Source of the DNA: Gammaproteobacteria bacterium | Lineage (GTDB): Bacteria > Pseudomonadota > Gammaproteobacteria > JAUZRS01 | Length of the DNA stretch: 64,000 bases | Reading direction: 5' to 3' | NCBI GenBank assembly: GCA_030949385.1 | Contig: JAUZSP010000002.1 | Location: forward strand, 122,501-186,500 | Part shown: one piece after another, positions 1 through 9,558 of the stretch | How the letters are laid out: each line of letters begins with the position of its first letter | How positions within the stretch are numbered: position 1 is the first letter of the stretch | Position numbers and translations under genes: made by a program | Notes under the pieces: model-generated | Databases searched by the model: none | What the model was told of the DNA's origin: nothing | What the model saw: only the letters and a program-made list of their open reading frames with translations

Positions 1-1213
<1,213 letters not shown>

Positions 1214-1341
1214 ATAACACCCAAGCAGTGGGTGTTGATGATTCAACGAGACAACATACCGCGACTATTTGGCTGAAAGGCCACACCTAGACTTCTTTTA
1301 TTTGTAAATGCGCCCAAAAGGCGTGTTTGCTGAACCTGTTA

Positions 1342-1460
1342 TGCTTGGCGGCCATAGCGAGGTGGTACCACCTGATCCCATCCCGAACTCAGAAGTGAAA
1401 CACCTTTGCGCCGATGATAGTGTGGGGCTTCCCCATGTGAAAGTAGGTCACTGCCAAGCG
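1342..1460 (+). rRNA. rrf: 5S ribosomal RNA
   Basis: A 119-nt 5S rRNA begins TGCTTGGCGG and ends CTGCCAAGCG, so the two ends pair as helix I. Internal conserved blocks are CCTGATCCCATCCCGAACTC and the late GTAGGTCACTGCC. It follows the 23S gene by about 130 nt, the usual order of an rRNA operon. Confidence 0.96.
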
Positions 1461-1469
1461 CTTATTCTT

Positions 1470-1506
1470 AGCCCCTCCAAGGTCTCCTTGGGGGGGCCTT
1501 TTTATG
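1470..1506 (+). terminator. rRNA operon terminator
   Basis: A GC-rich inverted repeat (CCTCCAAGG, then CCTTGGGGGG) is followed by a run of T right after the 5S gene. This is a rho-independent terminator for the rRNA operon. Confidence 0.85.
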
Positions 1507-1536
1507 TCCGTTAGAAAATGGAAATTATGCCTGAAG

Positions 1537-2154
1537 CTATTTTTTAGTGGTTAAAAAGGCACGGTATTTTTTTAATACTTTTTTAACGTAACCTTGAGTT
1601 TCCTTGTAAGGTGGAATACCTTGATACTTTTCCACCGCAGTGGGGCCGGCGTTGTAGGCGGCAATGGCCATTTTGTAGTTGTAGTTAAAACGCCGTTGCA
1701 GCTCGGCGTAATAACGTACTCCAGCTTCGATGTTCTGTTTGCCGTTCAATGAGTTGGTTACGCCTAAATATTTGGCCGTTTTGGGCATCAGTTGCATCAG
1801 GCCTTGAGCGCCAACACGCGAGTGGGCTTTTTCATCAAAACAAGATTCTACTTCAATAATGGCGCGAATCAGGTGTTTGCTGACCGAGTGTTTTTTTGCC
1901 GCGTGTTCGATGATCCGTTGATATTTTTTTGCCCGTTGGTTGAGAATGCTGCGAGTGACTTTGTGGCAAGAGCGGGTGGCGGTGGGACGACCATGGTACT
2001 TAACAAACTTGAAGCGCCCCGCTTGGCTTTTTAAGCGATGGTTGGTAATCCACTGTGTGCCATCGCGCTCCTTGTAGATGTAAATCTGTTCTGCTTGGCT
2101 GCTGAAGCTGAGAAGGGCGAGGGCGATGGTTATTGTCTTGAGAGGGGTCTTCAT
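1537..2154 (-). CDS. Secreted lytic transglycosylase, SLT domain
   Basis: The 205-residue protein has an N-terminal signal peptide (about residues 1-21, ending SSQA) and a short DUF4124-like stretch (IYIYKERDGTQWITN). A C-terminal SLT domain follows. The SLT catalytic Glu sits in IEVESCFDEKAHS, followed by GAQGLMQLMPKTA and AIAAYNAGPTAV, all standard for Slt/MltC-type peptidoglycan lytic transglycosylases. It should cleave the MurNAc-GlcNAc bond in the periplasm with formation of anhydro-muropeptides. The start codon overlaps the stop of the upstream nitroreductase gene by one base (TAATG), so the two are probably cotranscribed. Confidence 0.9.
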   Translation of the reverse strand: MKTPLKTITIALALLSFSSQAEQIYIYKERDGTQWITNHRLKSQAGRFKFVKYHGRPTATRSCHKVTRSILNQRAKKYQRIIEHAAKKHSVSKHLIRAIIEVESCFDEKAHSRVGAQGLMQLMPKTAKYLGVTNSLNGKQNIEAGVRYYAELQRRFNYNYKMAIAAYNAGPTAVEKYQGIPPYKETQGYVKKVLKKYRAFLTTKK

Positions 2155-2732
2155 TACGATTTAGAACTGGGGTTCCAGTGTTGGATAAAGTCTGTAACGC
2201 TCGGACGCTGAGGTGCTGCGATTGTTTCGGTTTCAGTGCCGAGGTAGAGAAAACCGACGATTTGATCGTCAAAACCCAGCTCCAAGCCTTCGTTGATGTT
2301 CCAATCAAAAATGCTCTCGCCACTGAGCCAGATGGCACCGTAACCAAGCGCTTGGCTTGCCAATAAAATTTGTTGGCAAGCCGCTCCGGCAGAGAGGATT
2401 TGCTCCATTTTATTGACGCTGGGGTTGCTTTGAATTTTAGCTACAACGGTGATGATGAGCGGTGAACGCAGCGGTTTGATGCGCTGGCGTTCCACTTGCT
2501 CGGTTGTCGCCTGTGGGTGACGTTTTTGATAACAAGAAGCCATCAAGTCGCCTAATTTCTGTCTTGCCTCCTTTTCAATGATCAAAAATCGCCACGGTTG
2601 CAAACCGCCGTGGTCGGGGGCGGCAACCGCTGCGGCTAGAATTTGCTCCAATTCAGCTTTGTTTGGAGCCGGTTCGCCCAGTTGTTTCGCTGCGGTGGAG
2701 TGGCGTTGCTGTAAAAAAGTGATGTCATGCAT
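2154..2732 (-). CDS. Nitroreductase family protein (YdjA-like)
   Basis: This FMN-dependent nitroreductase-fold protein is about 192 residues from the chosen ATG. The motif AAAVAAPDHGGLQPWRF near the N-terminus is the phosphate/FMN-binding signature, and GYGAIWLSGE and GFLYLGT lie in the C-terminal half. This matches the small YdjA subgroup that reduces quinones or nitro compounds with NAD(P)H; the physiological substrate is unknown. A longer frame reaches 2846, but that would overlap the birA start on the other strand. The ATG at 2732 (MHDITFLQQRHS) matches the usual family N-terminus. Confidence 0.87.
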   Translation of the reverse strand: MHDITFLQQRHSTAAKQLGEPAPNKAELEQILAAAVAAPDHGGLQPWRFLIIEKEARQKLGDLMASCYQKRHPQATTEQVERQRIKPLRSPLIITVVAKIQSNPSVNKMEQILSAGAACQQILLASQALGYGAIWLSGESIFDWNINEGLELGFDDQIVGFLYLGTETETIAAPQRPSVTDFIQHWNPSSKS

Positions 2733-2826
2733 AAAGAGTGTGAATAATCCGCTAATGAAAGAGTGCTGTTGGTTATAATACGGCGCTTGAATTCCTAAGA
2801 ATAGGTTTAAGTCGTGGTTTTGTTCT

Positions 2827-3621
2827 ATGTCTTCTTTTGATCCCATTAATGAATCCGTGTTGAGACGGAAGCTGGACGAAGCGCAGGTGGCTTGTGAGTC
2901 GTTGCAGGTTTTTTCAGAACTGGATTCTACGAATGCCTATTTGATGCGTCAAACAGAGGCGGAAGGCTTTCAGGTTTGCGTTGCTGAAGCTCAAACCCAT
3001 GGGCGAGGGCGAAGAGGAAAGCCGTGGTTGGCTCCTATGGGCAGCGGCTTGACCTTCTCTTGTGTTCAGCGCCTCTCTTCTACTCAAGGTCGTTTAGCGG
3101 GTTTTAGTTTGGCTGTGGGGATTACGTTGGCGGAAAAACTGACCTATTTGGGGTTACCGAGGGTGGCTTTGAAGTGGCCGAATGATCTGTGCGTTGATGG
3201 GAAAAAATTAGCTGGTTTGCTGATTGAAGTACAGCCTTCTGTTGTAGGCAAAAGTGCGGTAGTGACGGGTATTGGCCTGAATTACGCCTTGAGTTCAGAG
3301 CAGAGCAAAGAGATTGATCAGCCCTGCGTGGGTGTGACTCAATTGGGTCTTGGGCTTTCTCGCAGTGAATTGTTGGCTGAACTGCTGATTGCATTGGCTC
3401 AAGCATACGAAGACTATGAAGAGCGTGGTTTTTCTTCATTTTATTCGCGTTGGTCACGTTGGGATCTGCTGCAAGGACGAGAGGTTAATTTGATCTTGCC
3501 CAAGCGTATTTTGCAGGGTGTGGCTAAGGGAGTGGATCAAAGCGGCTGTTTGCGTATTTTGGTGGCGGGGCAGCTACGAACCTTCAGCAGCGGCGAAGTG
3601 AGTGTGAGGGTGGCGCAGTGA
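2827..3621 (+). CDS. birA: Biotin--[acetyl-CoA-carboxylase] ligase, lacking the HTH domain
   Basis: The 264-residue protein activates biotin to biotinyl-AMP and transfers it to the biotin carrier protein of acetyl-CoA carboxylase. The adenylate-binding loop GRGRRGKPW near residue 60 and the motifs LKWPNDLCVDGKKLAGLLIE and GIGLNY are diagnostic. It begins almost directly at the catalytic domain, whereas E. coli BirA (about 320 residues) has an N-terminal winged helix for repressing bio genes. This copy is therefore probably an enzyme only. A -10-like TATAAT lies at 2774-2779. The stop overlaps the GTG start of coaX by four bases (GTGA), so the genes are translationally coupled. Confidence 0.95.
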   Translation: MSSFDPINESVLRRKLDEAQVACESLQVFSELDSTNAYLMRQTEAEGFQVCVAEAQTHGRGRRGKPWLAPMGSGLTFSCVQRLSSTQGRLAGFSLAVGITLAEKLTYLGLPRVALKWPNDLCVDGKKLAGLLIEVQPSVVGKSAVVTGIGLNYALSSEQSKEIDQPCVGVTQLGLGLSRSELLAELLIALAQAYEDYEERGFSSFYSRWSRWDLLQGREVNLILPKRILQGVAKGVDQSGCLRILVAGQLRTFSSGEVSVRVAQ

Positions 3622-4346
3622 GGTTATTAATCGACTGGGGCAATACGCGCTTAAAGTGGCGTTACATTGACGCTGGAAAACGCTCTGAGGTTGAGGCCAT
3701 TGCTTGGAAAGATCGGCCATTGGATGATTTATTCGGCGAAGAATGGGGCTCTCTTCAGCCAGAGCGTGTTTTGGTCTGTAGCGTGTTGTCCCTCTCAATT
3801 GAGGAGAAATTAACCACTTGGGTAGAACGTGTGTGGGGCTTGCCAGTGGAGTGGTTGCGTTCCTCTGCTGCTCTGTTGGGGGTTCGCAACGGCTACCAAA
3901 ACCCGCAGCAGTTGGGCAATGATCGCTGGGCGGCACTGTTGGCGGCGCGCCGTTTTTGTCGTTCTGACCTGTGCATGATTTCAGCGGGGAGTGCCTTGAC
4001 GATGGACTGTTTGACTACCGATGGCCAACATTTGGGCGGGCAGATTTTCCCAGGTTTGCAGGGTTTGCGTCGTGCTTTGATGAATGATGTGGGCTTGCTT
4101 ACAGAGCAGGGGAAAGCGGTTTGGCTGGCAAAAAATACCGCAGATGGCATTGTGGGTGGGACTTTGCACGGTTTGGCCAGTGTGGTGACGGTTTTTGTTA
4201 ATCAGTGTGAAATTAATCTGTCAGTTCCGGTTAAGGTGTTGATGACGGGGGGGGATGCGCTGCTTTTGGACAAGGTTTTGGGTTTAGAAGTGGTGCTATT
4301 ACCTGACCTTATTTTGCAAGGTGTTGAATGTTGGGTGGATCGATAA
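3618..4346 (+). CDS. coaX: Type III pantothenate kinase
   Basis: This enzyme phosphorylates pantothenate, the first step of coenzyme A synthesis. The 242-residue protein opens with LLIDWGNTRLKWR, the ASKHA phosphate-1 loop of CoaX with its Asp. It continues with GNDRWAALLAA and ISAGSALTMD, the phosphate-2/pantothenate site, then GGQIFPGLQ and GGDALLL. The gene starts with GTG and overlaps birA by four bases. The birA-coaX-SPOR order is a common gammaproteobacterial cluster. Confidence 0.94.
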   Translation: MRLLIDWGNTRLKWRYIDAGKRSEVEAIAWKDRPLDDLFGEEWGSLQPERVLVCSVLSLSIEEKLTTWVERVWGLPVEWLRSSAALLGVRNGYQNPQQLGNDRWAALLAARRFCRSDLCMISAGSALTMDCLTTDGQHLGGQIFPGLQGLRRALMNDVGLLTEQGKAVWLAKNTADGIVGGTLHGLASVVTVFVNQCEINLSVPVKVLMTGGDALLLDKVLGLEVVLLPDLILQGVECWVDR

Positions 4347-4350
4347 CGTT

Positions 4351-5142
4351 ATGCGTCTGTTTTTGTTTTTATTGCTGTTTTTGAATCTTTCTGGTTTGGC
4401 TTGGTACTTTTTTTTAGCGCCTAAAGCAACCATGGCCTACCATCATTTTCCCGTTAGTGTGGATGAATTGAAGCTGGTTATGGAAAGAAGCGCAGATGAG
4501 ACAGAAAGCTCGTCTGAGCATGTTGCATCAACCCCTTCGGTAGAGGTTTTGATCAAAAACAGTGATGCGAAGAGCAACGTTGCCACGATTTCAGAGCGTG
4601 AAATGAGTGCGATTGAAGAGGAGGTTGGCGAGGGTGTTTTGCTGAGTAAAACAGAATCGGATGGGCTGCACGTTACGTTGCCAAAAAGCTGTTTTAGTCT
4701 CGGCCCCTTCACTGACTTGGATGCGGTAAAAAGTGCAACTTCGAAATTGGCTGAACAACAGATAGAAGTGACGCAGCGTGAATTAAAGGAGCGTTATCTG
4801 AGCTCCTATCAAGTTTATTTGAGTGCTTTGCCCACTTTGGCGAAAGCAAAAAAGGTAACGGAGCAGCTAAAACAGAAGAAAATTCGAGATTATTACATTA
4901 TTTTAAAACGTGGCGCGCAGCGTTACGCGATTTCCTTGGGTCTGTTTAAGGATAAAAAACACGCTTTGCGCCGCATGATCTTGGTTAAAAAAAGAGGTTT
5001 TCAACCTAAAATGTTGAGTCGTTTCCGTACTCGTCAGCTCTATTGGCTCGATTATACTGGCGTTGAAGAGCCGATTGATCTGGCACTCCTACAAGGCAAG
5101 GAAGAAAAATCTTTACAGCGGCTAGAAAGAGCGTGTAATTGA
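4351..5142 (+). CDS. Membrane-anchored SPOR-like domain protein
   Basis: This is a 263-residue protein from the ATG at 4351, five bases after coaX. One N-terminal transmembrane helix ([19 protein letters not shown]) is followed by an acidic linker. The C-terminal region resembles a SPOR fold in two places: CFSLGPFTDLDAVKSA (around residue 125) and YAISLGLFKDKKHALRRMILVKKRGF (around residue 195). SPOR domains bind denuded septal peptidoglycan, so a cell-envelope role is likely. The sequence is diverged, and the exact function is unknown. Confidence 0.78.
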   Translation: MRLFLFLLLFLNLSGLAWYFFLAPKATMAYHHFPVSVDELKLVMERSADETESSSEHVASTPSVEVLIKNSDAKSNVATISEREMSAIEEEVGEGVLLSKTESDGLHVTLPKSCFSLGPFTDLDAVKSATSKLAEQQIEVTQRELKERYLSSYQVYLSALPTLAKAKKVTEQLKQKKIRDYYIILKRGAQRYAISLGLFKDKKHALRRMILVKKRGFQPKMLSRFRTRQLYWLDYTGVEEPIDLALLQGKEEKSLQRLERACN

Positions 5143-5216
5143 TTGCTTTACGGGACGCTTTTGCCTACAATCGCCCAGCAGATTGGTAATCACCGATCTG
5201 TTGAAAAACTGTTATT

Positions 5217-5292
5217 GCTGGCGTAGCTCAGTTGGTAGAGCAGCTGATTTGTAATCAGCAGGTCGTAGGTTCGACTCCTATCGCCAGCTCCA
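5217..5292 (+). tRNA. thrU: tRNA-Thr(TGT)
   Basis: A 76-nt cloverleaf has acceptor GCTGGCG/CGCCAGC, D-loop AGCTCAGTTGGTAGAGC, anticodon loop TTTGTAA (anticodon TGT at 5250-5252) and TPsiC arm GGTTCGACTCC, with an encoded CCA. The 3' half from 5245 is repeated at 14473-14524: it is the integration site of the adjacent element, and the tRNA has been kept intact. The gene symbol is by analogy only. Confidence 0.96.
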
Positions 5293-5296
5293 TATA
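5245..5296 (+). repeat. att direct repeat, left copy (within tRNA-Thr)
   Basis: These 52 bp, running from the tRNA anticodon stem to four bases past CCA, are identical to 14473-14524. Bases flanking the repeat differ on both sides, which fixes its limits. It is the left attachment site of the integrated element. Confidence 0.95.
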
Positions 5297-5337
5297 AAAC
5301 AATCACTTATAACTACTACCTCTGTTTACTTATTTTT

Positions 5338-5359
5338 CATGTAGAGGCAATGTAGAGAA
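5338..5359. promoter_or_regulatory. Probable integrase/excisionase arm site, left
   Basis: The segment contains two tandem copies of ATGTAGAG(G). A nearly identical segment lies at 14334-14356, just inside the other end and in the same orientation. Paired short direct repeats near both att sites are typical arm-type sites for tyrosine recombinases; binding is inferred. Confidence 0.55.
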
Positions 5360-5409
5360 CTACCCCGACGCACCCCTCTTTCTGGCTGTTTTGTTTCCTT
5401 CGCTATTCG

Positions 5410-5814
5410 CTATTCGCTGGCCACTGGCACCACCGTTGTGAGCCGTTCACCGTACTGGTAGCGTAACCGCTTCTTTGCCTGTTCTAAATTGTTGTTGGGC
5501 GCTATCAGGGTAAGCCAATTGCCCCCACCGTCAATCTGGTATCGGTAGACCTTAACCGCTGCTTTGGCCGGTTTGGGCTTAAGAGCTTGCCGACCAAGAG
5601 AGGGGGCTAAGTTGGATCGTTGCCGTAGGGCGTTTTTAATCACTGCTTTGTTTTGAGCAACACGGTTAATCACCTCCTTGGTAAGCAGGCTTTTTGCCCC
5701 ATCAAGCAGCAGAGAGTTACCGTACAACGTCACCCTTAAGCCTGCTTGTTCCAGCTTTGCCAACCACGATAAACCCACCGTAACGCCCCCTCTTAATTTT
5801 GACCTCGATGTCAT
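5410..5814 (-). CDS. Small protein with TubC-docking-like N-terminal region
   Basis: In this 134-residue protein, residues 17-65 (LAKLEQAGLRVTLYGNSLLL ... LTKEVINRVAQNKAVIKNAL) follow the pattern of TubC N-terminal docking-like domains. The pattern is a short helix, a 'G-V-x-L-x-x-x-G-x-x-L' strand turn, then a helix of the 'LL-x-x-L-x-x-x-K-x-x-I' type. Such domains occur in NRPS/PKS docking and also in plasmid and island proteins near primases. The C-terminal half (YRYQIDGGGNWLTLIAPNNN) is unknown. It is the last gene before the left att site and is separated from the helicase gene by the left iteron array. The function is not known. Confidence 0.6.
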   Translation of the reverse strand: MTSRSKLRGGVTVGLSWLAKLEQAGLRVTLYGNSLLLDGAKSLLTKEVINRVAQNKAVIKNALRQRSNLAPSLGRQALKPKPAKAAVKVYRYQIDGGGNWLTLIAPNNNLEQAKKRLRYQYGERLTTVVPVASE

Positions 5815-5885
5815 AAAAAAACCATTGACCTAAAAGCAAACTAAATGCTATTCGCACACACACGTAAGTGAGATTTTAGCCTTAA

Positions 5886-6054
5886 TTATCGTCACCCTAG
5901 GGGTGTTTTTAGCCTATTTGTTATAAAAATCAAAGAGTTAAGGGGTGACGCAAGGAATAGAAATCGGGTTGATTATCGTCACCAAGCCGATTTTATCGTC
6001 ACCGCACCCCTTTTTATCGTCACCAACCCAAAGATTTAAATTACTTGCGTCACC
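5886..6054. repeat. Left iteron array (TTATCGTCACC)
   Basis: TTATCGTCACC occurs at 5886-5896, 5973-5983, 5993-6003 and 6014-6024. A variant TTGCGTCACC lies at 6045-6054, and an inverted variant GGTGACGCAA at 5944-5953. The last exact copies are spaced 20-21 bp, about two helical turns. The same motif in the opposite orientation forms the array at 12738-12933. The gene-free stretch 5815-6112 consists mainly of this array, just downstream of the helicase gene. It is a probable replication origin or copy-control site. Confidence 0.85.
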
Positions 6055-6112
6055 CTGTTGGGCGCAAAAATCCCCACGGTGGGCATTAACCCACCTAAAA
6101 CAACTCAGTTTC

Positions 6113-7774
6113 TTAGGAAATAATCGCGCTGATTTTGGAGGGGTCGCCGCTTTGGGTGTCGCTTAGGTAGCCCATGATGGGGGTTCTAATAGCGCCGTCG
6201 CTGGCTGTTCTCAGGCGCAAACCCATAAGCCCACGGCCTGATTTTTTTCGATCCGCTTTAACGTCCAGTTTGTGCGTTTGGCAAAGGTCAATCACCGCTG
6301 CACCAAGCTTTCGCACTGTTACGGGTCTATGGCCTGCTTCTTCGCACCAATTGGCGTAATTGGGGTAGAGCATGGAAGCAATAAGCGCCGGATCTTCTGC
6401 GCTGGTGTTGCTGCCATTAAGGGTAAAGGTGTCGGGGGCGTAGATGCAGTTATCCTCTACCCATTGCGCCACTGGATTACTGTCAAGCATGGCCTCCAAG
6501 GTGGAATCACTGACCACCTGACAAGGCGCGTTAATGGCTTCGGTCACGGCATCGTCGGACAACTCCAACAACCAGTTAAGCAGGCCGGAAAGCTCGCTTT
6601 TCATCACCCCCAACATGCCGCCTTTTTTGCCAGCAAAACGCGCTTTGTCTCTTTCAGTGGGACGGTGGTTGAACTGGAGCGTGATCCTTCGCCGCATCAA
6701 GCCGCTGGTGTAGTCTTTGGACTGGATAACCTGATTGGCTGCAATGGCCACCAAACAGGTGGGTTTAAAGGGTTCGCGCTGCTGTTTGCCTTTGGCCTCA
6801 TAGCGGATCATATCGCCGCCGGTCATGGCTTTCAGGTTGGCCACCTCACCGCCGTAGCTGTCACTGTCTGTGATCAACAAAAGCCGCTTGCCGTAGATAG
6901 AAGCCCCTTCAAAGCGGTTTTTTTCCAAGTTGTGCAGGTTGGTGGTAAAGGTGTTTTTTATCCCGACCAACTCAGAAAGCAGGTTTAGAAAGGTGGATTT
7001 TCCCGTGCCACCGGCTCCAATCAGCTCTAAATATTTCTGTAGGTCGGTGCGGCCTGTTAACACCGCTTTCATCCAAGAGCGCAGGAAGTGAACCATGCTT
7101 TCATCCCCTTGTGTGGCTTCATGCAACCACTGTTTTATGGTGGGACAATCGGCTTTAGGATTGTGGGCAAAGGGCAAACGCCAGTTAAACCACATCCCTG
7201 CGGTGTAGGGGGTTAGGGTTTGACGTGTGAGGTCTAAAACGCCGTTATCTAGGGGCAGCAGATGCCGCCCTTCGTTCCATTCATTAACGGCATAATCACC
7301 TTGGAAAAACACCATGACGTTGCGAAAAGGATTAAGGCCGAAACCGTCGGGCAGTGCGGCCAATAACACCAGTTTCACCACTCTTTGAGCGCGTTTTTCG
7401 GTGCATCTTTGCCACGTTTTGCCGTCACAAAGCACCCAATAACCCCCCACATCATCCCACGCCAACACTTCACAAAGTAGATCCGTAAGCCATTCGCTGG
7501 CGGTGCTTTCCGCTGGCATTTTTTCCCACTCTTTTACCGCCAAATCGTCTAACTCTGCCTGACTGCTGCGCCGTTTCCCTTGCCGCAATAAACGCCGTAA
7601 AGCTGGGGCGTTTACAGGCTGAAATACCGCCATATCTGTGCTTTTTTCAGGCTTTTTAAAGGGTATTGTTTTATTTTCACCCTCTTTTATTGGCGGTGTG
7701 TTTTTATCTCTATTGTTTTTTTTAAGCCGTGGTTTTATCTCTGTGATTGATTTATTAATCTCTTTTTTGCTCAC
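6113..7774 (-). CDS. D5/P4-type replicative helicase (SF3 ATPase)
   Basis: The 553-residue protein has the phage/plasmid primase C-terminal (D5_N plus SF3 helicase) architecture. Walker A is GAGGTGKST at about residues 253-261, and Walker B is LLLITDSD at about 298-305. The N-terminal 50 residues are basic and low-complexity. The GTG start overlaps the primase stop (GTGA), so the two are coupled and together correspond to the primase-helicase alpha protein of phage P4, here split in two. It should unwind the element's origin during autonomous replication. Product annotation by family is secure; the link to the flanking iterons is inferred. Confidence 0.9.
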   Translation of the reverse strand: MSKKEINKSITEIKPRLKKNNRDKNTPPIKEGENKTIPFKKPEKSTDMAVFQPVNAPALRRLLRQGKRRSSQAELDDLAVKEWEKMPAESTASEWLTDLLCEVLAWDDVGGYWVLCDGKTWQRCTEKRAQRVVKLVLLAALPDGFGLNPFRNVMVFFQGDYAVNEWNEGRHLLPLDNGVLDLTRQTLTPYTAGMWFNWRLPFAHNPKADCPTIKQWLHEATQGDESMVHFLRSWMKAVLTGRTDLQKYLELIGAGGTGKSTFLNLLSELVGIKNTFTTNLHNLEKNRFEGASIYGKRLLLITDSDSYGGEVANLKAMTGGDMIRYEAKGKQQREPFKPTCLVAIAANQVIQSKDYTSGLMRRRITLQFNHRPTERDKARFAGKKGGMLGVMKSELSGLLNWLLELSDDAVTEAINAPCQVVSDSTLEAMLDSNPVAQWVEDNCIYAPDTFTLNGSNTSAEDPALIASMLYPNYANWCEEAGHRPVTVRKLGAAVIDLCQTHKLDVKADRKKSGRGLMGLRLRTASDGAIRTPIMGYLSDTQSGDPSKISAIIS

Positions 7775-8850
7775 GGGGTTGTTTCCTCTTTTTCGTTCAA
7801 CACATCCAGCCAGTCCCGTGATTTTTCCCCCTCTTGGATGGGGTGTTCAGGTAGGTGGATGGAGACGGTACGGCCTTCGTTTTCAAGACGGCCAGCCAAT
7901 TTACAAGCGGCCTGTTCACCCCGACCGGAGCGGTCTAAATCGGCCATAATAAAGACACGCTGCACGCAGTCGGGCAACTGCACCGACTCCAACCCGTAGG
8001 CGCTGATGGTTGCCCACGTTGGTTTTCCCGTGGCCAGCCAGACGGCCAAAGCGGTCTCTATGCCTTCGGCCAAACACAGCTCATGGATGGGTTCACAGAG
8101 CTGGATTGCTGCGCCGTGACTTGCACCACGCTCAACCGCCGTCATTAACTTTTTGGGTGATTCCACCGCCGCTTTTTGGCCATCGGCTTGTAGGTAGGTG
8201 CGGTGCAGTGTTGCCATTTTGCCGTTGGGTGATTGGATCAAGGCCACCATTGCCGGATGGCTGCCCCGCTTAACGGGCTTGCCGGTGGTGGGGTCGGGTT
8301 CCCAGTAGTCTAAATTGGGGTGATAGCGCAGGCTGTCAGGCAGGCCAGCCAATACAATCCCACCTAAACCGCGTTCAATCAGGTAAGCGATTAACGGCTT
8401 AGCGTCGGGGTGATCCGCTGGCAAGAGTTGCGAATAGACGCGCCGGAGCGCGTCCCGTGCCGCGCTGTTGCGGCTTTTAATCGCGTCCCTTGTGCTTTTT
8501 GGGGTGATCGGTTTGATGGGCATGGGGGGTGTGTTTCCACTCTGGCCAGCCAATCCAAGAACGCCAGCCACTTCCCTTAAGGTCTGGCTGTTGTCCCAGC
8601 CATTGAGCCAGCCAAGAAGCGCGAACCCGTCCCGAAAAGAGCCGCAAGAGTTACAAACCCCGCCCCCCACTTGGGCGGCATCTTGATAGAGCCGGAACCC
8701 ATCGGAACCACCATGCACGGGGCATCCCACATGCCGTGGGGTCTTTTCGATGGCTTCCCCTAAGTTCGGAGCCAGTTCCGCCAAAAGGGGCAACCAGTGG
8801 CCGGTGGCGTGTTGTTTTACATCGGCAAAGCGCAGCGCGGCCATAATCAC
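7771..8850 (-). CDS. Zinc-binding/Toprim primase
   Basis: The 359-residue protein has an N-terminal P4-type zinc site, CPVH (C43, H46) with CNSC (C66, C69). The C-terminal Toprim domain has the acidic signature LAEGIETALAVWLATG (E262) and VFIMADLDRSG (D304, D306). It should make RNA primers for element replication. GTG at 8850 overlaps the preceding stop; ATG at 8844 (third codon) is an equally good start. The downstream helicase overlaps by four bases. Confidence 0.9.
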   Translation of the reverse strand: MIMAALRFADVKQHATGHWLPLLAELAPNLGEAIEKTPRHVGCPVHGGSDGFRLYQDAAQVGGGVCNSCGSFRDGFALLGWLNGWDNSQTLREVAGVLGLAGQSGNTPPMPIKPITPKSTRDAIKSRNSAARDALRRVYSQLLPADHPDAKPLIAYLIERGLGGIVLAGLPDSLRYHPNLDYWEPDPTTGKPVKRGSHPAMVALIQSPNGKMATLHRTYLQADGQKAAVESPKKLMTAVERGASHGAAIQLCEPIHELCLAEGIETALAVWLATGKPTWATISAYGLESVQLPDCVQRVFIMADLDRSGRGEQAACKLAGRLENEGRTVSIHLPEHPIQEGEKSRDWLDVLNEKEETTP

Positions 8851-9155
8851 GCCCCCGTTGCTGTTTTGGGTAAGTTCAGGCCGACCAAGGAAGGGGCAGG
8901 GGTGTTTTTTCGGTAAGCGTCACACAGAGCATCAAAGAGGGTGCTGGTGTGTTCACGGATCTTTTTCAGCTCTTCCAGAATCACAGCTGCGGCGCTGGAA
9001 AGGGCTACGGGTCTCACCACGTCCATGCTGTTGTTCATCTCTGCCAATTCACCCAAGCAGTAGACCAGTTCCGTTACCCCTTCGGAGCGCGATAAGGCGC
9101 AGTTTATGAGGTCAATTTGTGCCACGCCGTCCACGGATTGGGTGTTGTTATTCAT
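8847..9155 (-). CDS. Hypothetical small protein of the element
   Basis: This 102-residue protein has no recognised domain. The middle (residues 25-75) is predicted helical, with LVYCLGELAEMNN and ILEELKKIREHTSTLFDALCDAY. Both ends overlap the neighbours in the ATGA/GTGA manner, so it is part of the same translationally coupled replication operon. That coupling is the main evidence for a real gene. Confidence 0.65.
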   Translation of the reverse strand: MNNNTQSVDGVAQIDLINCALSRSEGVTELVYCLGELAEMNNSMDVVRPVALSSAAAVILEELKKIREHTSTLFDALCDAYRKNTPAPSLVGLNLPKTATGA

Positions 9156-9556
9156 GCTAAACGCCCCTGCATTATGCGGTTAAAGCCCGACAGTTGGAGC
9201 TGTTGGACGCTCCATTGGCTCCAGAGCTTGCAAAGCAGTTTCGCAATAATGGCTCCCTGTAGGGCGCTGTCTGGGATGATCTCGACCAACAAAGACAACT
9301 CTACTAATGGTGTGGCTTCACCCTTTGACACGCTTAAGGTGGCCAACAAAATGGCGTTGCTTTCTGCGCGTTCGATCAACATCCAAACATCCAAGCCCAA
9401 AATGGCCGCCACCGGTTCCAAGCCCACAAAGGGTTTTCCGCCGATGTTAATTAGGCTGAACTCATAGCCGACCATAAACAGGTGGGCGGTGTTTAAGCCG
9501 CACTGTAAAGGGGCGTTGCCCCACGTTTGTTGGGGGTTGTTTTCCATTCTTTGCAT
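9152..9556 (-). CDS. Hypothetical protein of the element
   Basis: This is a 134-residue product from the ATG at 9556, chosen because AAGGAA lies eight bases upstream. A longer frame to 9670 adds a low-complexity Gln/His stretch without a ribosome site. Residues around 27-55 (GYEFSLINIGGKPFVGLEPVAAILGLD) faintly resemble the N-terminal region of phage antirepressors of the P22_AR_N/BRO type. The rest is hydrophobic and helical. Without a search the family assignment is only a hint. It overlaps the next gene by four bases. Confidence 0.6.
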   Translation of the reverse strand: MQRMENNPQQTWGNAPLQCGLNTAHLFMVGYEFSLINIGGKPFVGLEPVAAILGLDVWMLIERAESNAILLATLSVSKGEATPLVELSLLVEIIPDSALQGAIIAKLLCKLWSQWSVQQLQLSGFNRIMQGRLA

Positions 9557-9558
9557 GA

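Noticed and set aside
6272-6988. 238-codon plus-strand frame opposite the D5-type helicase
   Set aside because: It mirrors a conserved helicase gene and has no recognisable protein features or ribosome site.
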